From assembly GCA_002694345.1 (NCBI GenBank), contig NZLV01000056.1:1-9113 (forward strand): 9,113 nucleotides of DNA, given 5' to 3'. How positions within the stretch are numbered: the stretch's first letter is position 1; each line of letters starts with the position of its first letter. The notes under the pieces were generated by a model that saw nothing but the letters and a program-made list of their open reading frames with translations, was not told the origin of the DNA and ran no database searches. The position numbers were made by a program, and so were the translations under genes. Source of the stretch: Maricaulis sp. (GTDB lineage Bacteria > Pseudomonadota > Alphaproteobacteria > Caulobacterales > Maricaulaceae). Of this stretch, positions 1-5,478 are shown in pieces.

Positions 1-1068
1 ATCCTGCGCCATGAGGAGGGAATTGTAGATCGCCTCTTCCGTGGTCTCGATCACGGCCTGGAAGAGGGGCGACATCTGGCCATTGGGCAGGTCGGCCACC
101 CTTGCCGGTGCGGCGCGGCGTTCCGGCGTGCGGCGCACATCGGGATGGGTGGAAAAGGCGATGGCGTAATCGCCCGACCCGTTGGTCATCGAGGCCCCGG
201 TCCGCGCCAGACCGGCGAAGGCGCGGCTGGCCAGACGTTCCAGATTGCGATCGGACAGGGGCGCATCGGTGGCGATGATGATCATGATCGAGCCATCGGC
301 CCGGTCATCGGCGACATGGTCGGACAGGTAGAACTGGCCCAGCGTCTCACCCACGGACAGGCCGTCCATCTGCAGCACGCCGCCATAATTGCTCTGCACC
401 AGAACCCCCAGCGTCCAGCCGCCGAGCGCTTCGGGCAGGTGGCGCGAAGCGGTTCCGATCCCGCCCTTCCAGCCAAAGGCCACCGTACCGGCGCCGGCGC
501 CGACATTGCCCTCACCCACCGGTCCGCCCGTGGCGGCCTCAAGGGCCTCGACCGCATGTTCCGGCTGGATGGCGCGGGCCCGGATATCATTGAGCCGGCC
601 ATCATTGATCTCACCGACCACCATGTTGAGCGAGCCAATGTTCTCATGCCCCGGCCGGGCCAGCGACCAGTCGAGCAGGCCATCCGCGACGCGCGGCACG
701 GACATCGTATTGGTCAGCAGGATCGGCGTTTCGATCTCGCCGAGCTCGCGGATCTGGGTCGCGCCCATCAGTTTGCCATAGCCATTGCCCACGGCGAGCG
801 CAGCAGGGACACGGTCAGCATATTCATCACCGGGATGAGGCCGGATCGCCGTGACACCGGTGCGCAGGAAATCCGGACCGGTCAGGGTGACATGACCGAC
901 CTGCACGCCCTCCACATCGGTGATCGCATTCAGCGGACCCGGCGTCAGGACGCCCGGCGCCAGACCGATATCGCGGGCGCGGACCTGATCCCCCTCTTGT
1001 GCCTGGAGCGGACCTGCCATGATTGCCACCGCCATCCATGCGGCCGCCAGATAACGGACTGGGCTCAT
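1..1068 (-). CDS. P1-family (DmpA-like) aminopeptidase, exported; C-terminus beyond window
   Basis: The minus strand is open from ATG at 1068 to the window edge (356 codons, no stop). An AGGGGAG ribosome site lies 7 nt before the start. Residues 1-24 look like a Sec signal peptide ending in LQA, so the enzyme should be periplasmic. The body matches the DmpA/BapA family (MEROPS P1, Ntn-type fold), which releases N-terminal residues from peptides, amides or esters after self-cleavage into two chains. Seen here: DGSIMIIIATDAPL, with the expected cleavage and nucleophile at Gly259/Ser260; NGSGDY, with Ser298 and Asp300 exactly 38 and 40 residues past Ser260, as the family's catalytic-site residues are; and an SNYGG segment (Asn227) near where the oxyanion-hole Asn lies. 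DmpA has about 375 residues, so roughly 20-45 are missing here. Substrate preference (D- or L-amino acid, beta-peptide) cannot be read from sequence. Family assignment is strong. Confidence 0.92.
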   Translation of the reverse strand, partial: MSPVRYLAAAWMAVAIMAGPLQAQEGDQVRARDIGLAPGVLTPGPLNAITDVEGVQVGHVTLTGPDFLRTGVTAIRPHPGDEYADRVPAALAVGNGYGKLMGATQIRELGEIETPILLTNTMSVPRVADGLLDWSLARPGHENIGSLNMVVGEINDGRLNDIRARAIQPEHAVEALEAATGGPVGEGNVGAGAGTVAFGWKGGIGTASRHLPEALGGWTLGVLVQSNYGGVLQMDGLSVGETLGQFYLSDHVADDRADGSIMIIIATDAPLSDRNLERLASRAFAGLARTGASMTNGSGDYAIAFSTHPDVRRTPERRAAPARVADLPNGQMSPLFQAVIETTEEAIYNSLLMAQD

Positions 1069-1215
1069 GATGGCGCTCCCCTGTGAAATGCTGCTGTCGG
1101 GTCAGAAGATAGCAGGGGGAAACGCCGCGTCACCTGCCGCCTGCGGTGATCCGACGCTACCGCAAAGCCTGCGAATCTGATGCTATGGGCCGGTCTTTCA
1201 CACAAGGGGCCCGTC
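1069..1215. promoter_or_regulatory. Divergent intergenic region between peptidase and small unknown gene
   Basis: This 147-bp spacer lies between two genes that point away from each other, so it must hold both promoters. I cannot place a convincing -35/-10 pair. It contains one GANTC site (GAATC, 1173-1177), the CcrM methylation sequence of alphaproteobacteria, upstream of the plus-strand gene. It also has short inverted repeats such as CCGC-CT-GCGG near 1137-1146. The assignment as regulatory DNA rests on gene orientation only. Confidence 0.4.
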
Positions 1216-1554
1216 ATGAGCGATAACGAGACCAAGGACCGTCCGGCAGCCGACCCGGCCGCCCCCTATGGTTCGGCGAACAATCCGTCCGAATTCGACG
1301 TCTATAATCGCCTGGCCAAGGACGAGCCCTATTTCATCATCCGTGGCGGTGACCCGCTGTCGGACGCGCTGGTCGAGCTGCACGCCTATATCGGCGCCGG
1401 CCAGTCCGGTGCCGCGCATGACACGCTGGAACGCATCCTGGCGCTGACCTCGCAGAAGCCGCCGCGCCCGGTTGGCTCCCCGAAATACCGCGAGACCTTC
1501 AAGATCTCCGTCTCGATGGAGCGCTATCGGGAAACCCACGGCCGCTCGCACTAG
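1216..1554 (+). CDS. Small conserved-looking protein of unknown function (112 aa)
   Basis: I do not recognise this protein. The start at 1216 is preferred over an in-frame ATG at 1180 because AAGGGG (1204-1209) sits 6 nt before it and the extra 12 residues look like untranslated sequence. Residues 1-27 are polar, Pro/Ala-rich and probably disordered. Residues 36-78 (EPYFIIRGGDPLSDALVELH...) look folded: a short strand-like stretch followed by two likely helices. The C-terminal third is basic. There is no signal peptide, membrane span, cysteine or metal motif, so it is probably cytoplasmic. The stop codon TAG lies inside a perfect inverted repeat shared with the convergent cupin gene. Codon use matches the neighbours, and a good ribosome site makes it very likely a real gene. 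Confidence 0.75.
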   Translation: MSDNETKDRPAADPAAPYGSANNPSEFDVYNRLAKDEPYFIIRGGDPLSDALVELHAYIGAGQSGAAHDTLERILALTSQKPPRPVGSPKYRETFKISVSMERYRETHGRSH

Positions 1555-1569
1555 ATCAATAGTGCGAGC
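1544..1569. terminator. Perfect 10-bp inverted repeat spanning both convergent stop codons
   Basis: GCTCGCACTA (1544-1553) and TAGTGCGAGC (1560-1569) are exact reverse complements with a 6-nt loop, GATCAA. The plus-strand stop TAG (1552-1554) and the minus-strand stop TGA (complement of 1556-1558) both lie in the structure. The transcript from either strand would fold the same hairpin at its 3' end, so it could serve as a two-way terminator or as a 3' protective stem. No U-tract follows on either side, so it is not a textbook intrinsic terminator. The symmetry also makes both proteins encode Ser-His at the C-terminus (RSH and GSHY). Confidence 0.55.
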
Positions 1570-2020
1570 CGTCCTTGCGGGTGAAACCGCCGACGCCTGA
1601 ATAGCGTCCGGGCAGGGCTTTCAGATCGATATCGGGATAATCGCAGGCATCGGAATCCGAGCGCGATCCGACCACCAGGAAGACACAGTCTTCGTCGGAC
1701 TTGTTGATCAGATGGTGGGCGTCCTCGACGCCCGCCGGAAAGCCGGCGCAATCGCCCACCTGCATCGTCATCTCGCCCTCTTCCGTCACCAGCACGGCCT
1801 CGCCGGACTGGATGATGACAAACTCGTCCTCATCGGAATGCCAGTGGCGCTGGGATGACCAGGCACCCGGCTCCAGCCGCACCAGATTGACGCCGAACTG
1901 ATCCAGACCGGCCGCCACGCTGAGCCGCCGGTAGTGGCGCCCGGCCACCGCCTTGGCAAATTCGGGCGGATAGCTGGTTCCGTTGGCTTCCTCGACTTCG
2001 CGGGCCGCGAACTTTTTCAT
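1556..2020 (-). CDS. Single-domain cupin protein (COG3837-like), function unknown
   Basis: This encodes 154 residues from ATG at 2020. GAGGGA lies 7 nt before the start. An in-frame ATG at 2062 would add 14 residues but lacks such a site. Both cupin motifs are present. Motif 1 runs from Gly52 to Gly73 with His59, His61 and Glu66. Motif 2 starts at Gly89 with the PAG turn and His102/His103. The three His and one Glu that normally bind a divalent metal are therefore intact. The C-terminal GGFTRKDG tail and the GAWSSQRHWH and GDCAGFPAG segments match what I recall of a widespread COG3837-type proteobacterial family with no settled function. Members are guessed to be small dioxygenases, isomerases or sugar-binding proteins. 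There is no signal peptide, so it should be cytoplasmic. Its 3' end is 1 bp from that of the convergent small gene. Fold confidence is high; the reaction is unknown. Confidence 0.88.
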   Translation of the reverse strand: MKKFAAREVEEANGTSYPPEFAKAVAGRHYRRLSVAAGLDQFGVNLVRLEPGAWSSQRHWHSDEDEFVIIQSGEAVLVTEEGEMTMQVGDCAGFPAGVEDAHHLINKSDEDCVFLVVGSRSDSDACDYPDIDLKALPGRYSGVGGFTRKDGSHY

Positions 2021-2142
2021 CTCAGTGTCCCTCGATATGGCTGGGTGCGGAGGCCCTTTCATAACGGTCCCCTCCCCCTCCCGGCTAGGCCCGATCCACC
2101 TTTCATCACCGCCAGCCGCCTGGTCGCGCGGCTCGGACCGCT

Positions 2143-2152
2143 CCTTATAAGG
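2143..2152. repeat. Palindrome CCTTATAAGG, copy 1
   Basis: This is a perfect 10-bp palindrome with a TATA centre in GC-rich DNA, preceded by T as in copy 2 (11 identical bases). It lies 123 bp upstream of the cupin start. AT-rich sequence (GATTTAAA) follows it. It contains TATAAG, a fair -10 match on either strand, but I see no matching -35. It could be an operator half of a pair or a promoter element. Confidence 0.5.
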
Positions 2153-2292
2153 GATTTAAACGCGAACCGCCGCTCGCGTCGGGACAATCGCGGCCGGGAA
2201 TGCCGAGCGGGCGGGAGGTCTTGGGGGATGGTAGGCCATGGTGGACGGGACCTTGTGCCGGACAGATCCGCAGAGGGACGGAAGCGATCGGT

Positions 2293-2343
2293 GGCCGAGA
2301 AATCATGGTGGCCCCATCTCATTGCCGACGGAAACTCTCGGCC
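2293..2343. other. Possible RNA stem-loop (8-bp perfect stem)
   Basis: GGCCGAGA (2293-2300) is the exact reverse complement of TCTCGGCC (2336-2343), separated by 35 nt. Inside the loop, ATGG (2305-2308) can pair with CCAT (2314-2317) as a small second hairpin. It lies in the non-coding region, so no coding constraint explains the symmetry. A transcript has not been shown, and an 8-bp stem in GC-rich DNA can occur by chance. Confidence 0.3.
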
Positions 2344-2399
2344 TGGAGGCATCATGGCATGCAGGCGCTCGGGGCGAATGGGAGCAACACGAAGCCTCC

Positions 2400-2424
2400 G
2401 GGCAGGCATCCGCGCACCCTGCCC
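2400..2424. other. Hairpin just upstream of predicted promoter
   Basis: GGGCAGG (2400-2406) and CCTGCCC (2418-2424) pair perfectly around an 11-nt loop. The structure ends 5 nt before the TTGACC -35 box. It could end a transcript arriving from upstream or act as a protein-binding site. No U-tract follows, so it is not a standard terminator. Confidence 0.3.
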
Positions 2425-2429
2425 CCACC

Positions 2430-2457
2430 TTGACCTCACACCGGGCTGCGATACATT
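2430..2457 (+). promoter_or_regulatory. Putative sigma-70-type promoter of the SeqA-like/dapE operon
   Basis: TTGACC (2430-2435) matches the -35 consensus at five of six positions. After a 16-bp spacer, TACATT (2452-2457) matches the -10 box at four of six. Transcription would start near 2464, inside the CCTTATAAGG palindrome, giving a leader of about 22 nt before the ATG at 2486. This is the best promoter match in the spacer, and its position fits a leading operon gene. Confidence 0.4.
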
Positions 2458-2458
2458 T

Positions 2459-2468
2459 CCTTATAAGG
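2459..2468. repeat. Palindrome CCTTATAAGG, copy 2 (possible operator)
   Basis: This is an exact copy of the palindrome at 2143-2152, with its last base 17 bp before the SeqA-like start codon. It overlaps the predicted transcription start and runs into an AAGGAG sequence, so a bound dimeric protein would block the promoter. The spacing of 316 bp between copies would allow looping. Which protein binds it, if any, is unknown. The SeqA-like protein itself is one candidate. Confidence 0.5.
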
Positions 2469-2485
2469 AGATTGTGAGGCCCATC

Positions 2486-3010
2486 ATGTCCCACGTGATT
2501 GAGCTGGATCTTGGTTTGTACAAGGCGCTGGAAGCGCACCGTGCGTCCCTGGAGGAGAGCCAGGCCGATATTCTGCGTCGGGTGTTGGCGACCGCGTCTC
2601 CGCCGGCCGAGCCGGTGCCGCCTTCGCGGCCCATCCCCCGGGACTGGCTGGACCCGGAGGAAACGACCGGCCGGCAGACAGGCCGGTATCAACTGCGCCT
2701 CCACGACAAATCGTATTTCGCCGGAAGCCAGAAATCGGCCTACCGGCTGGCCCTGATCTGGCTTGAACGAACCCGGCCCGGCCTGCTCAGCCTCCTGTCA
2801 CAGGAGGGGACCGGGCGCCGCCGTGTTGTCGCCCGGAGTCCGGAGGCGCTTTATCCGCGCTCGCCACAACTCACCAAACATGCTGAAAAACTCTGCGACG
2901 ACTGGTATGTCGATGTGAACCTCTCCCGCGAACAGAAGCTCGCCCGGATCAAGACCGCCTGCCGCCTGGCCGGACTGGAATACGACAAGGACCTCATCGT
3001 TGAGCTCTGA
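2486..3010 (+). CDS. SeqA-like protein (putative DNA-binding replication or transcription regulator)
   Basis: This encodes 174 residues; E. coli SeqA has 181. The start at 2486 (MSHVIELD) is chosen because GAGG lies 6 nt upstream and the long open frame before it is non-coding in character. Residues 4-34 (IELDLGLYKALEAH...SQADILRRVL) follow the SeqA N-terminal oligomerisation segment (IEVDDELYRYIASH...SASDILRRML) almost position by position. Residues 38-62 are a Pro-rich linker. Residues 84-174 follow the SeqA DNA-binding domain: GTGRRRVVA for the HGRTRVYFA strand, SPEALY for the following helix, WYVDVN at 140-145 for YWVITN, then a helix through 148-163. The first GATC-reading Asn is kept (Asn145); the second is Ser147. 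In enterics SeqA sequesters hemimethylated origins. Here the role is unknown, and the resemblance is judged by eye from a remembered sequence. It heads an operon with dapE, whose start overlaps its end. Confidence 0.6.
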   Translation: MSHVIELDLGLYKALEAHRASLEESQADILRRVLATASPPAEPVPPSRPIPRDWLDPEETTGRQTGRYQLRLHDKSYFAGSQKSAYRLALIWLERTRPGLLSLLSQEGTGRRRVVARSPEALYPRSPQLTKHAEKLCDDWYVDVNLSREQKLARIKTACRLAGLEYDKDLIVEL

Positions 3011-4172
3011 CGTGATTGCCGATCTCTCCCAGCCCCTGCCGATTGCGCAGGCGCTGATCCAGCGTCCCTCCATCACACCCCGGGATGAAGGGGCTTTGGG
3101 CGTTGTGCAAACCGCGCTGGAAACGATGGGGTTTGCCTGCCGCCGCTATCCCTTCGGTGAGGTCGACAATCTGTATGCCCGGCTGGGCACGGCAGAGCCC
3201 TGCTTCCTCTTCGCCGGCCATACCGATGTGGTCCCGCCCGGCGCGGAGACGGACTGGAAACAGCCGCCCTTCGCCGCCACGCAAGAGGACGGCATGCTGT
3301 GGGGCCGCGGTGCCGCGGACATGAAGGGCGCAATCGCCGCCATGATCGCGTCCGTCCGCCGGTTTCTGGAGAGCGAGGGCGCGCCCAAGGGCTCCATCGC
3401 CTTCCTGATCACCGGTGATGAGGAAGGCCCCGCCATCCACGGCACCAAGGCCGTTCTGAAGGCGCTGGAAGAAGAAGGCGAACGCTTCAGCCATTGCCTG
3501 GTCGGCGAGCCGACCAATCCCAATGCGCTGGGCGACACGATCAAGTCGGGCCGCCGCGGTTCGCTGAATTGCCGCATCACGGTCACCGGACGCCAGGGCC
3601 ATGTCGCCTATCCGGAGCGGGCCGAGAACCCGATCCCGCGCCTGATGGCGCTGCTGGAACGTCTCCAGGCCCGCATCCTGGATGCCGGCGTGCCGCACTT
3701 CCAGCCGTCCAATCTGGAAATCACCTCGGTGGATGTCGGCAATCCGACCACGAATGTGATCCCGGCCGAGGCCACGGCCCGGTTCAACATCCGCTTCAAT
3801 ATCGCCCATACCGGCGCGGACCTCACCGACTGGATCGAGGATGAGGTGGCCAAGGCGGGTTTGGGCTTTGAGGGCCGGGTGCAGGCCGACATCCATGTCA
3901 CCGGCGAAGCCTTCCTGACACCGGCCGGTGCGTTCACCACCCTGTTGCAGGAGTCGATCGAGGCCGAGACCGGCCGGCGGCCCGCCCTGACGACAGGCGG
4001 TGGAACCTCCGATGCCCGTTTCATCCAGGCCTATTGCCCGGTGGCGGAGTTCGGACTGGTCGGTGCCACCATGCACCAGGTGGATGAGCGGGTTCCGGTC
4101 AGCGATATCGAGACCCTGACGAAAATCTACACCCGCATCCTGACCCGCTATTTCACGGATACCCCGTCATGA
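3000..4172 (+). CDS. dapE: Succinyl-diaminopimelate desuccinylase
   Basis: DapE hydrolyses N-succinyl-L,L-diaminopimelate to succinate and L,L-diaminopimelate in the lysine/peptidoglycan branch; it is a cytoplasmic di-zinc M20 peptidase. The 390 residues (family about 375-385) carry all ligands of H. influenzae DapE with near-constant offset: His74 (FAGHTD), Asp107 (GRGAADMKG), general base Glu141, Glu142 (GDEEG), Glu170 (VGEPT) and His359 (GATMHQVDE). The TTTGGGTSDAR-type segment of the active-site region is present as TTGGGTSDAR. The start is TTG at 3000, with AAGGA (2987-2991) 8 nt upstream; GTG at 3012 is the alternative, shortening it by four residues. The TTG start overlaps the SeqA-like gene by 11 nt, which suggests translational coupling. 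The 3' end overlaps the next gene by ATGA. Confidence 0.96.
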   Translation: MSSDVIADLSQPLPIAQALIQRPSITPRDEGALGVVQTALETMGFACRRYPFGEVDNLYARLGTAEPCFLFAGHTDVVPPGAETDWKQPPFAATQEDGMLWGRGAADMKGAIAAMIASVRRFLESEGAPKGSIAFLITGDEEGPAIHGTKAVLKALEEEGERFSHCLVGEPTNPNALGDTIKSGRRGSLNCRITVTGRQGHVAYPERAENPIPRLMALLERLQARILDAGVPHFQPSNLEITSVDVGNPTTNVIPAEATARFNIRFNIAHTGADLTDWIEDEVAKAGLGFEGRVQADIHVTGEAFLTPAGAFTTLLQESIEAETGRRPALTTGGGTSDARFIQAYCPVAEFGLVGATMHQVDERVPVSDIETLTKIYTRILTRYFTDTPS

Positions 4173-4735
4173 TCCGGCTGATCGCAGAGGGCTGGGTCGG
4201 AACCCGGGCCAGTTTGCGCCTCCTCGCCTTCCGGCCGGGCTGGCAGGACGGGTTCAACACCTCGATCAGCGGCTTCTGGCGCTCCTTCGCCGCCATTCTG
4301 GCGGCCATCCCGATGATCCTGCTGATCCAGGCCGCCACCGCCCGGGCCGGCGGCACGATGAGCTATGCCGACCAGTTCGTGGTGCAGGCCCTGTCCTGGT
4401 TCATCTTCCCAGTCGCGGCCGCCGCGGCCTGTTTCGTCACAGGCGCCCGGCAGGCTTTCGTGCGGTGGACCGTGGTCCACAACTGGGCCGTGCTCTGGCT
4501 GTATTTCTATCTCTTTGTGGTCTGGATGGCCTATACGGCGCAGATCCTGCCGACCTTCCTGACCGCGCTGGCGCTCAACATCTATCCCTATATCCGGGTG
4601 CTGGTGCACTGGCGCGTGGCCTATGTCAGCCTGGGCCTGCCGACCATTACCTCGGCGCTGGCCGCAGCGGCTCCGATCCTGGCGATCGAGCTGGCCGTGA
4701 TGGCCTATCTGGGCACGTTGCAGGTGCCGGGCTAG
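4169..4735 (+). CDS. Multi-span membrane protein of unknown function, in operon with dapE
   Basis: I do not recognise the family. The 188 residues contain about four to five hydrophobic segments (near 38-57, 70-91, 104-124, 125-146 and 155-181), so this is an inner-membrane protein. A conserved-looking amphipathic N-terminus holds FRPGWQDGF before the first span; such FRPG-type starts recur in unnamed alphaproteobacterial membrane proteins as far as I recall. Polar residues inside spans (Asn105, His104, Asn137, His147, Glu174) could be functional. ATG overlaps the dapE stop (ATGA at 4169-4172), indicating coupled translation. Its stop TAG overlaps that of truA on the other strand through CTAG. 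A transport or envelope role is conceivable but unsupported. Confidence 0.8.
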   Translation: MIRLIAEGWVGTRASLRLLAFRPGWQDGFNTSISGFWRSFAAILAAIPMILLIQAATARAGGTMSYADQFVVQALSWFIFPVAAAAACFVTGARQAFVRWTVVHNWAVLWLYFYLFVVWMAYTAQILPTFLTALALNIYPYIRVLVHWRVAYVSLGLPTITSALAAAAPILAIELAVMAYLGTLQVPG

Positions 4736-5478
4736 GCGTCCGGATAATCCACCGCGACCAGGTAGAGCCCGTCTGACGGCGCGACCGGACCGCAGCGCGA
4801 GCGGTCAGCGGCGTCCAGCGCCGCCTTGAAATCCTTCGCCGACCATTTGCCGACCCCGACCTCGACCAGCGAGCCGACCATGGAGCGGACCTGGCGGTGC
4901 AGGAAGGAGCGGGCCGAACAGGTCAGCTGGACCTCTTCGCCATAGCGCGAGACCGAGATCGCATCGAGCGTCTTCACCGGGCTTTCGGCCTGGCACTGGG
5001 CGTCACGGAAGGTGGTGAAATCATGCTGGCCGATGAGGGCCTGGGCGGCGTGATGCATGGCCTCGGCATCGAGGGCGCGCGGTACGCGCCAAACCTGGCC
5101 CCGATCCAGGGTGAGCGGCGGGCGCCGGTCGATCATGCGGTAGAGATAGTGGCGTTTGGAGGCCGAGAAGCGGGCGTGGAAATCGTCCGCCACGCGCTCG
5201 GCCTCCAGCACGGCGACCGGGTCCGGCTTGAGATGGTAATTGATCGCGTCGCGCACCTTGTCGCCGGCCAGATCCTTGACGAGATCGATATGGGCGACCT
5301 GCCCCAGCGCGTGCACACCGCTATCGGTCCGGCCTGCGCCATAGACCAGGACCGGCGCGCCATCGAGCGCCTCGGCGGCGCGTTCCAGACTCTCCTGCAC
5401 GGAGGGCGCATTGTCCTGGCGTTGCCAGCCGGAAAACGGCGTGCCGTCATATTCAAGGGTGAGCTTGTAGCGGGGCAT
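4732..5478 (-). CDS. truA: tRNA pseudouridine(38-40) synthase
   Basis: TruA converts uridines 38, 39 and 40 in the anticodon arm of many tRNAs to pseudouridine, as a cytoplasmic homodimer. The 248-residue protein (E. coli 270) has the N-terminal YKLTLEYDGTPFSGWQRQ strand, the catalytic loop GAGRTDSGVHALGQ with nucleophile Asp52, Tyr111 in RHYLYR (the active-site Tyr of the family), the DFTTFR segment, and the C-terminal FLHRQVRSMVGSLVEVG helix. The start ATG (5478-5476) shares one base with the fmt stop (TGATG), so the two genes are almost certainly co-transcribed and translationally coupled. The stop codon overlaps the convergent membrane-protein gene by 4 nt, leaving no room for an intergenic terminator. 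Confidence 0.97.
   Translation of the reverse strand: MPRYKLTLEYDGTPFSGWQRQDNAPSVQESLERAAEALDGAPVLVYGAGRTDSGVHALGQVAHIDLVKDLAGDKVRDAINYHLKPDPVAVLEAERVADDFHARFSASKRHYLYRMIDRRPPLTLDRGQVWRVPRALDAEAMHHAAQALIGQHDFTTFRDAQCQAESPVKTLDAISVSRYGEEVQLTCSARSFLHRQVRSMVGSLVEVGVGKWSAKDFKAALDAADRSRCGPVAPSDGLYLVAVDYPDA

Larger units (their letters stand above)
2021..2485. other. 465-bp non-coding region between the divergent cupin and SeqA-like genes
   Basis: No credible gene is seen here. The open frames are Arg/Pro/Gly-rich, lack family signatures and lack ribosome sites. It holds two copies of CCTTATAAGG (2143-2152, 2459-2468), an 8-bp stem (2293-2300 with 2336-2343), a 7-bp stem (2400-2406 with 2418-2424) and a likely promoter at 2430-2457. 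The length is unusual for this window, where other spacers are 0-154 bp. An untranslated regulatory RNA or a long leader is possible. I saw no signature of RNase P RNA, tmRNA, SRP RNA or a known riboswitch. Confidence 0.6.

Noticed and set aside
145..1086. Long open frame on the plus strand (313 codons)
   Set aside because: It is antisense to the DmpA-like peptidase, whose motifs and ribosome site are clear; the plus-strand product is Arg/Gly/His-rich without family features.
2265..2289. Two GATC sites 21 bp apart as a SeqA-type binding pair
   Set aside because: GATC is frequent in this GC-rich sequence and no Dam methylase is in view, so the spacing is likely chance.
2059..2439. 126-codon minus-strand open frame in the spacer
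   Set aside because: Arg/Pro-rich, no Shine-Dalgarno sequence, no recognisable fold; typical of spurious frames in GC-rich DNA.
2160..2440. RNase P RNA, tmRNA, SRP RNA or a known riboswitch in the spacer
   Set aside because: I searched by eye for the conserved core sequences of these RNAs and did not find them.
1934..2485. In-frame extension upstream of the SeqA-like gene giving a 358-residue protein
   Set aside because: It would overlap the cupin gene, has low-complexity Arg/Pro composition, and the SeqA-like N-terminus begins exactly at 2486 with a nearby ribosome site.
2994..4076. 360-codon minus-strand open frame
   Set aside because: It is the antisense of dapE, which has every catalytic residue of its family.
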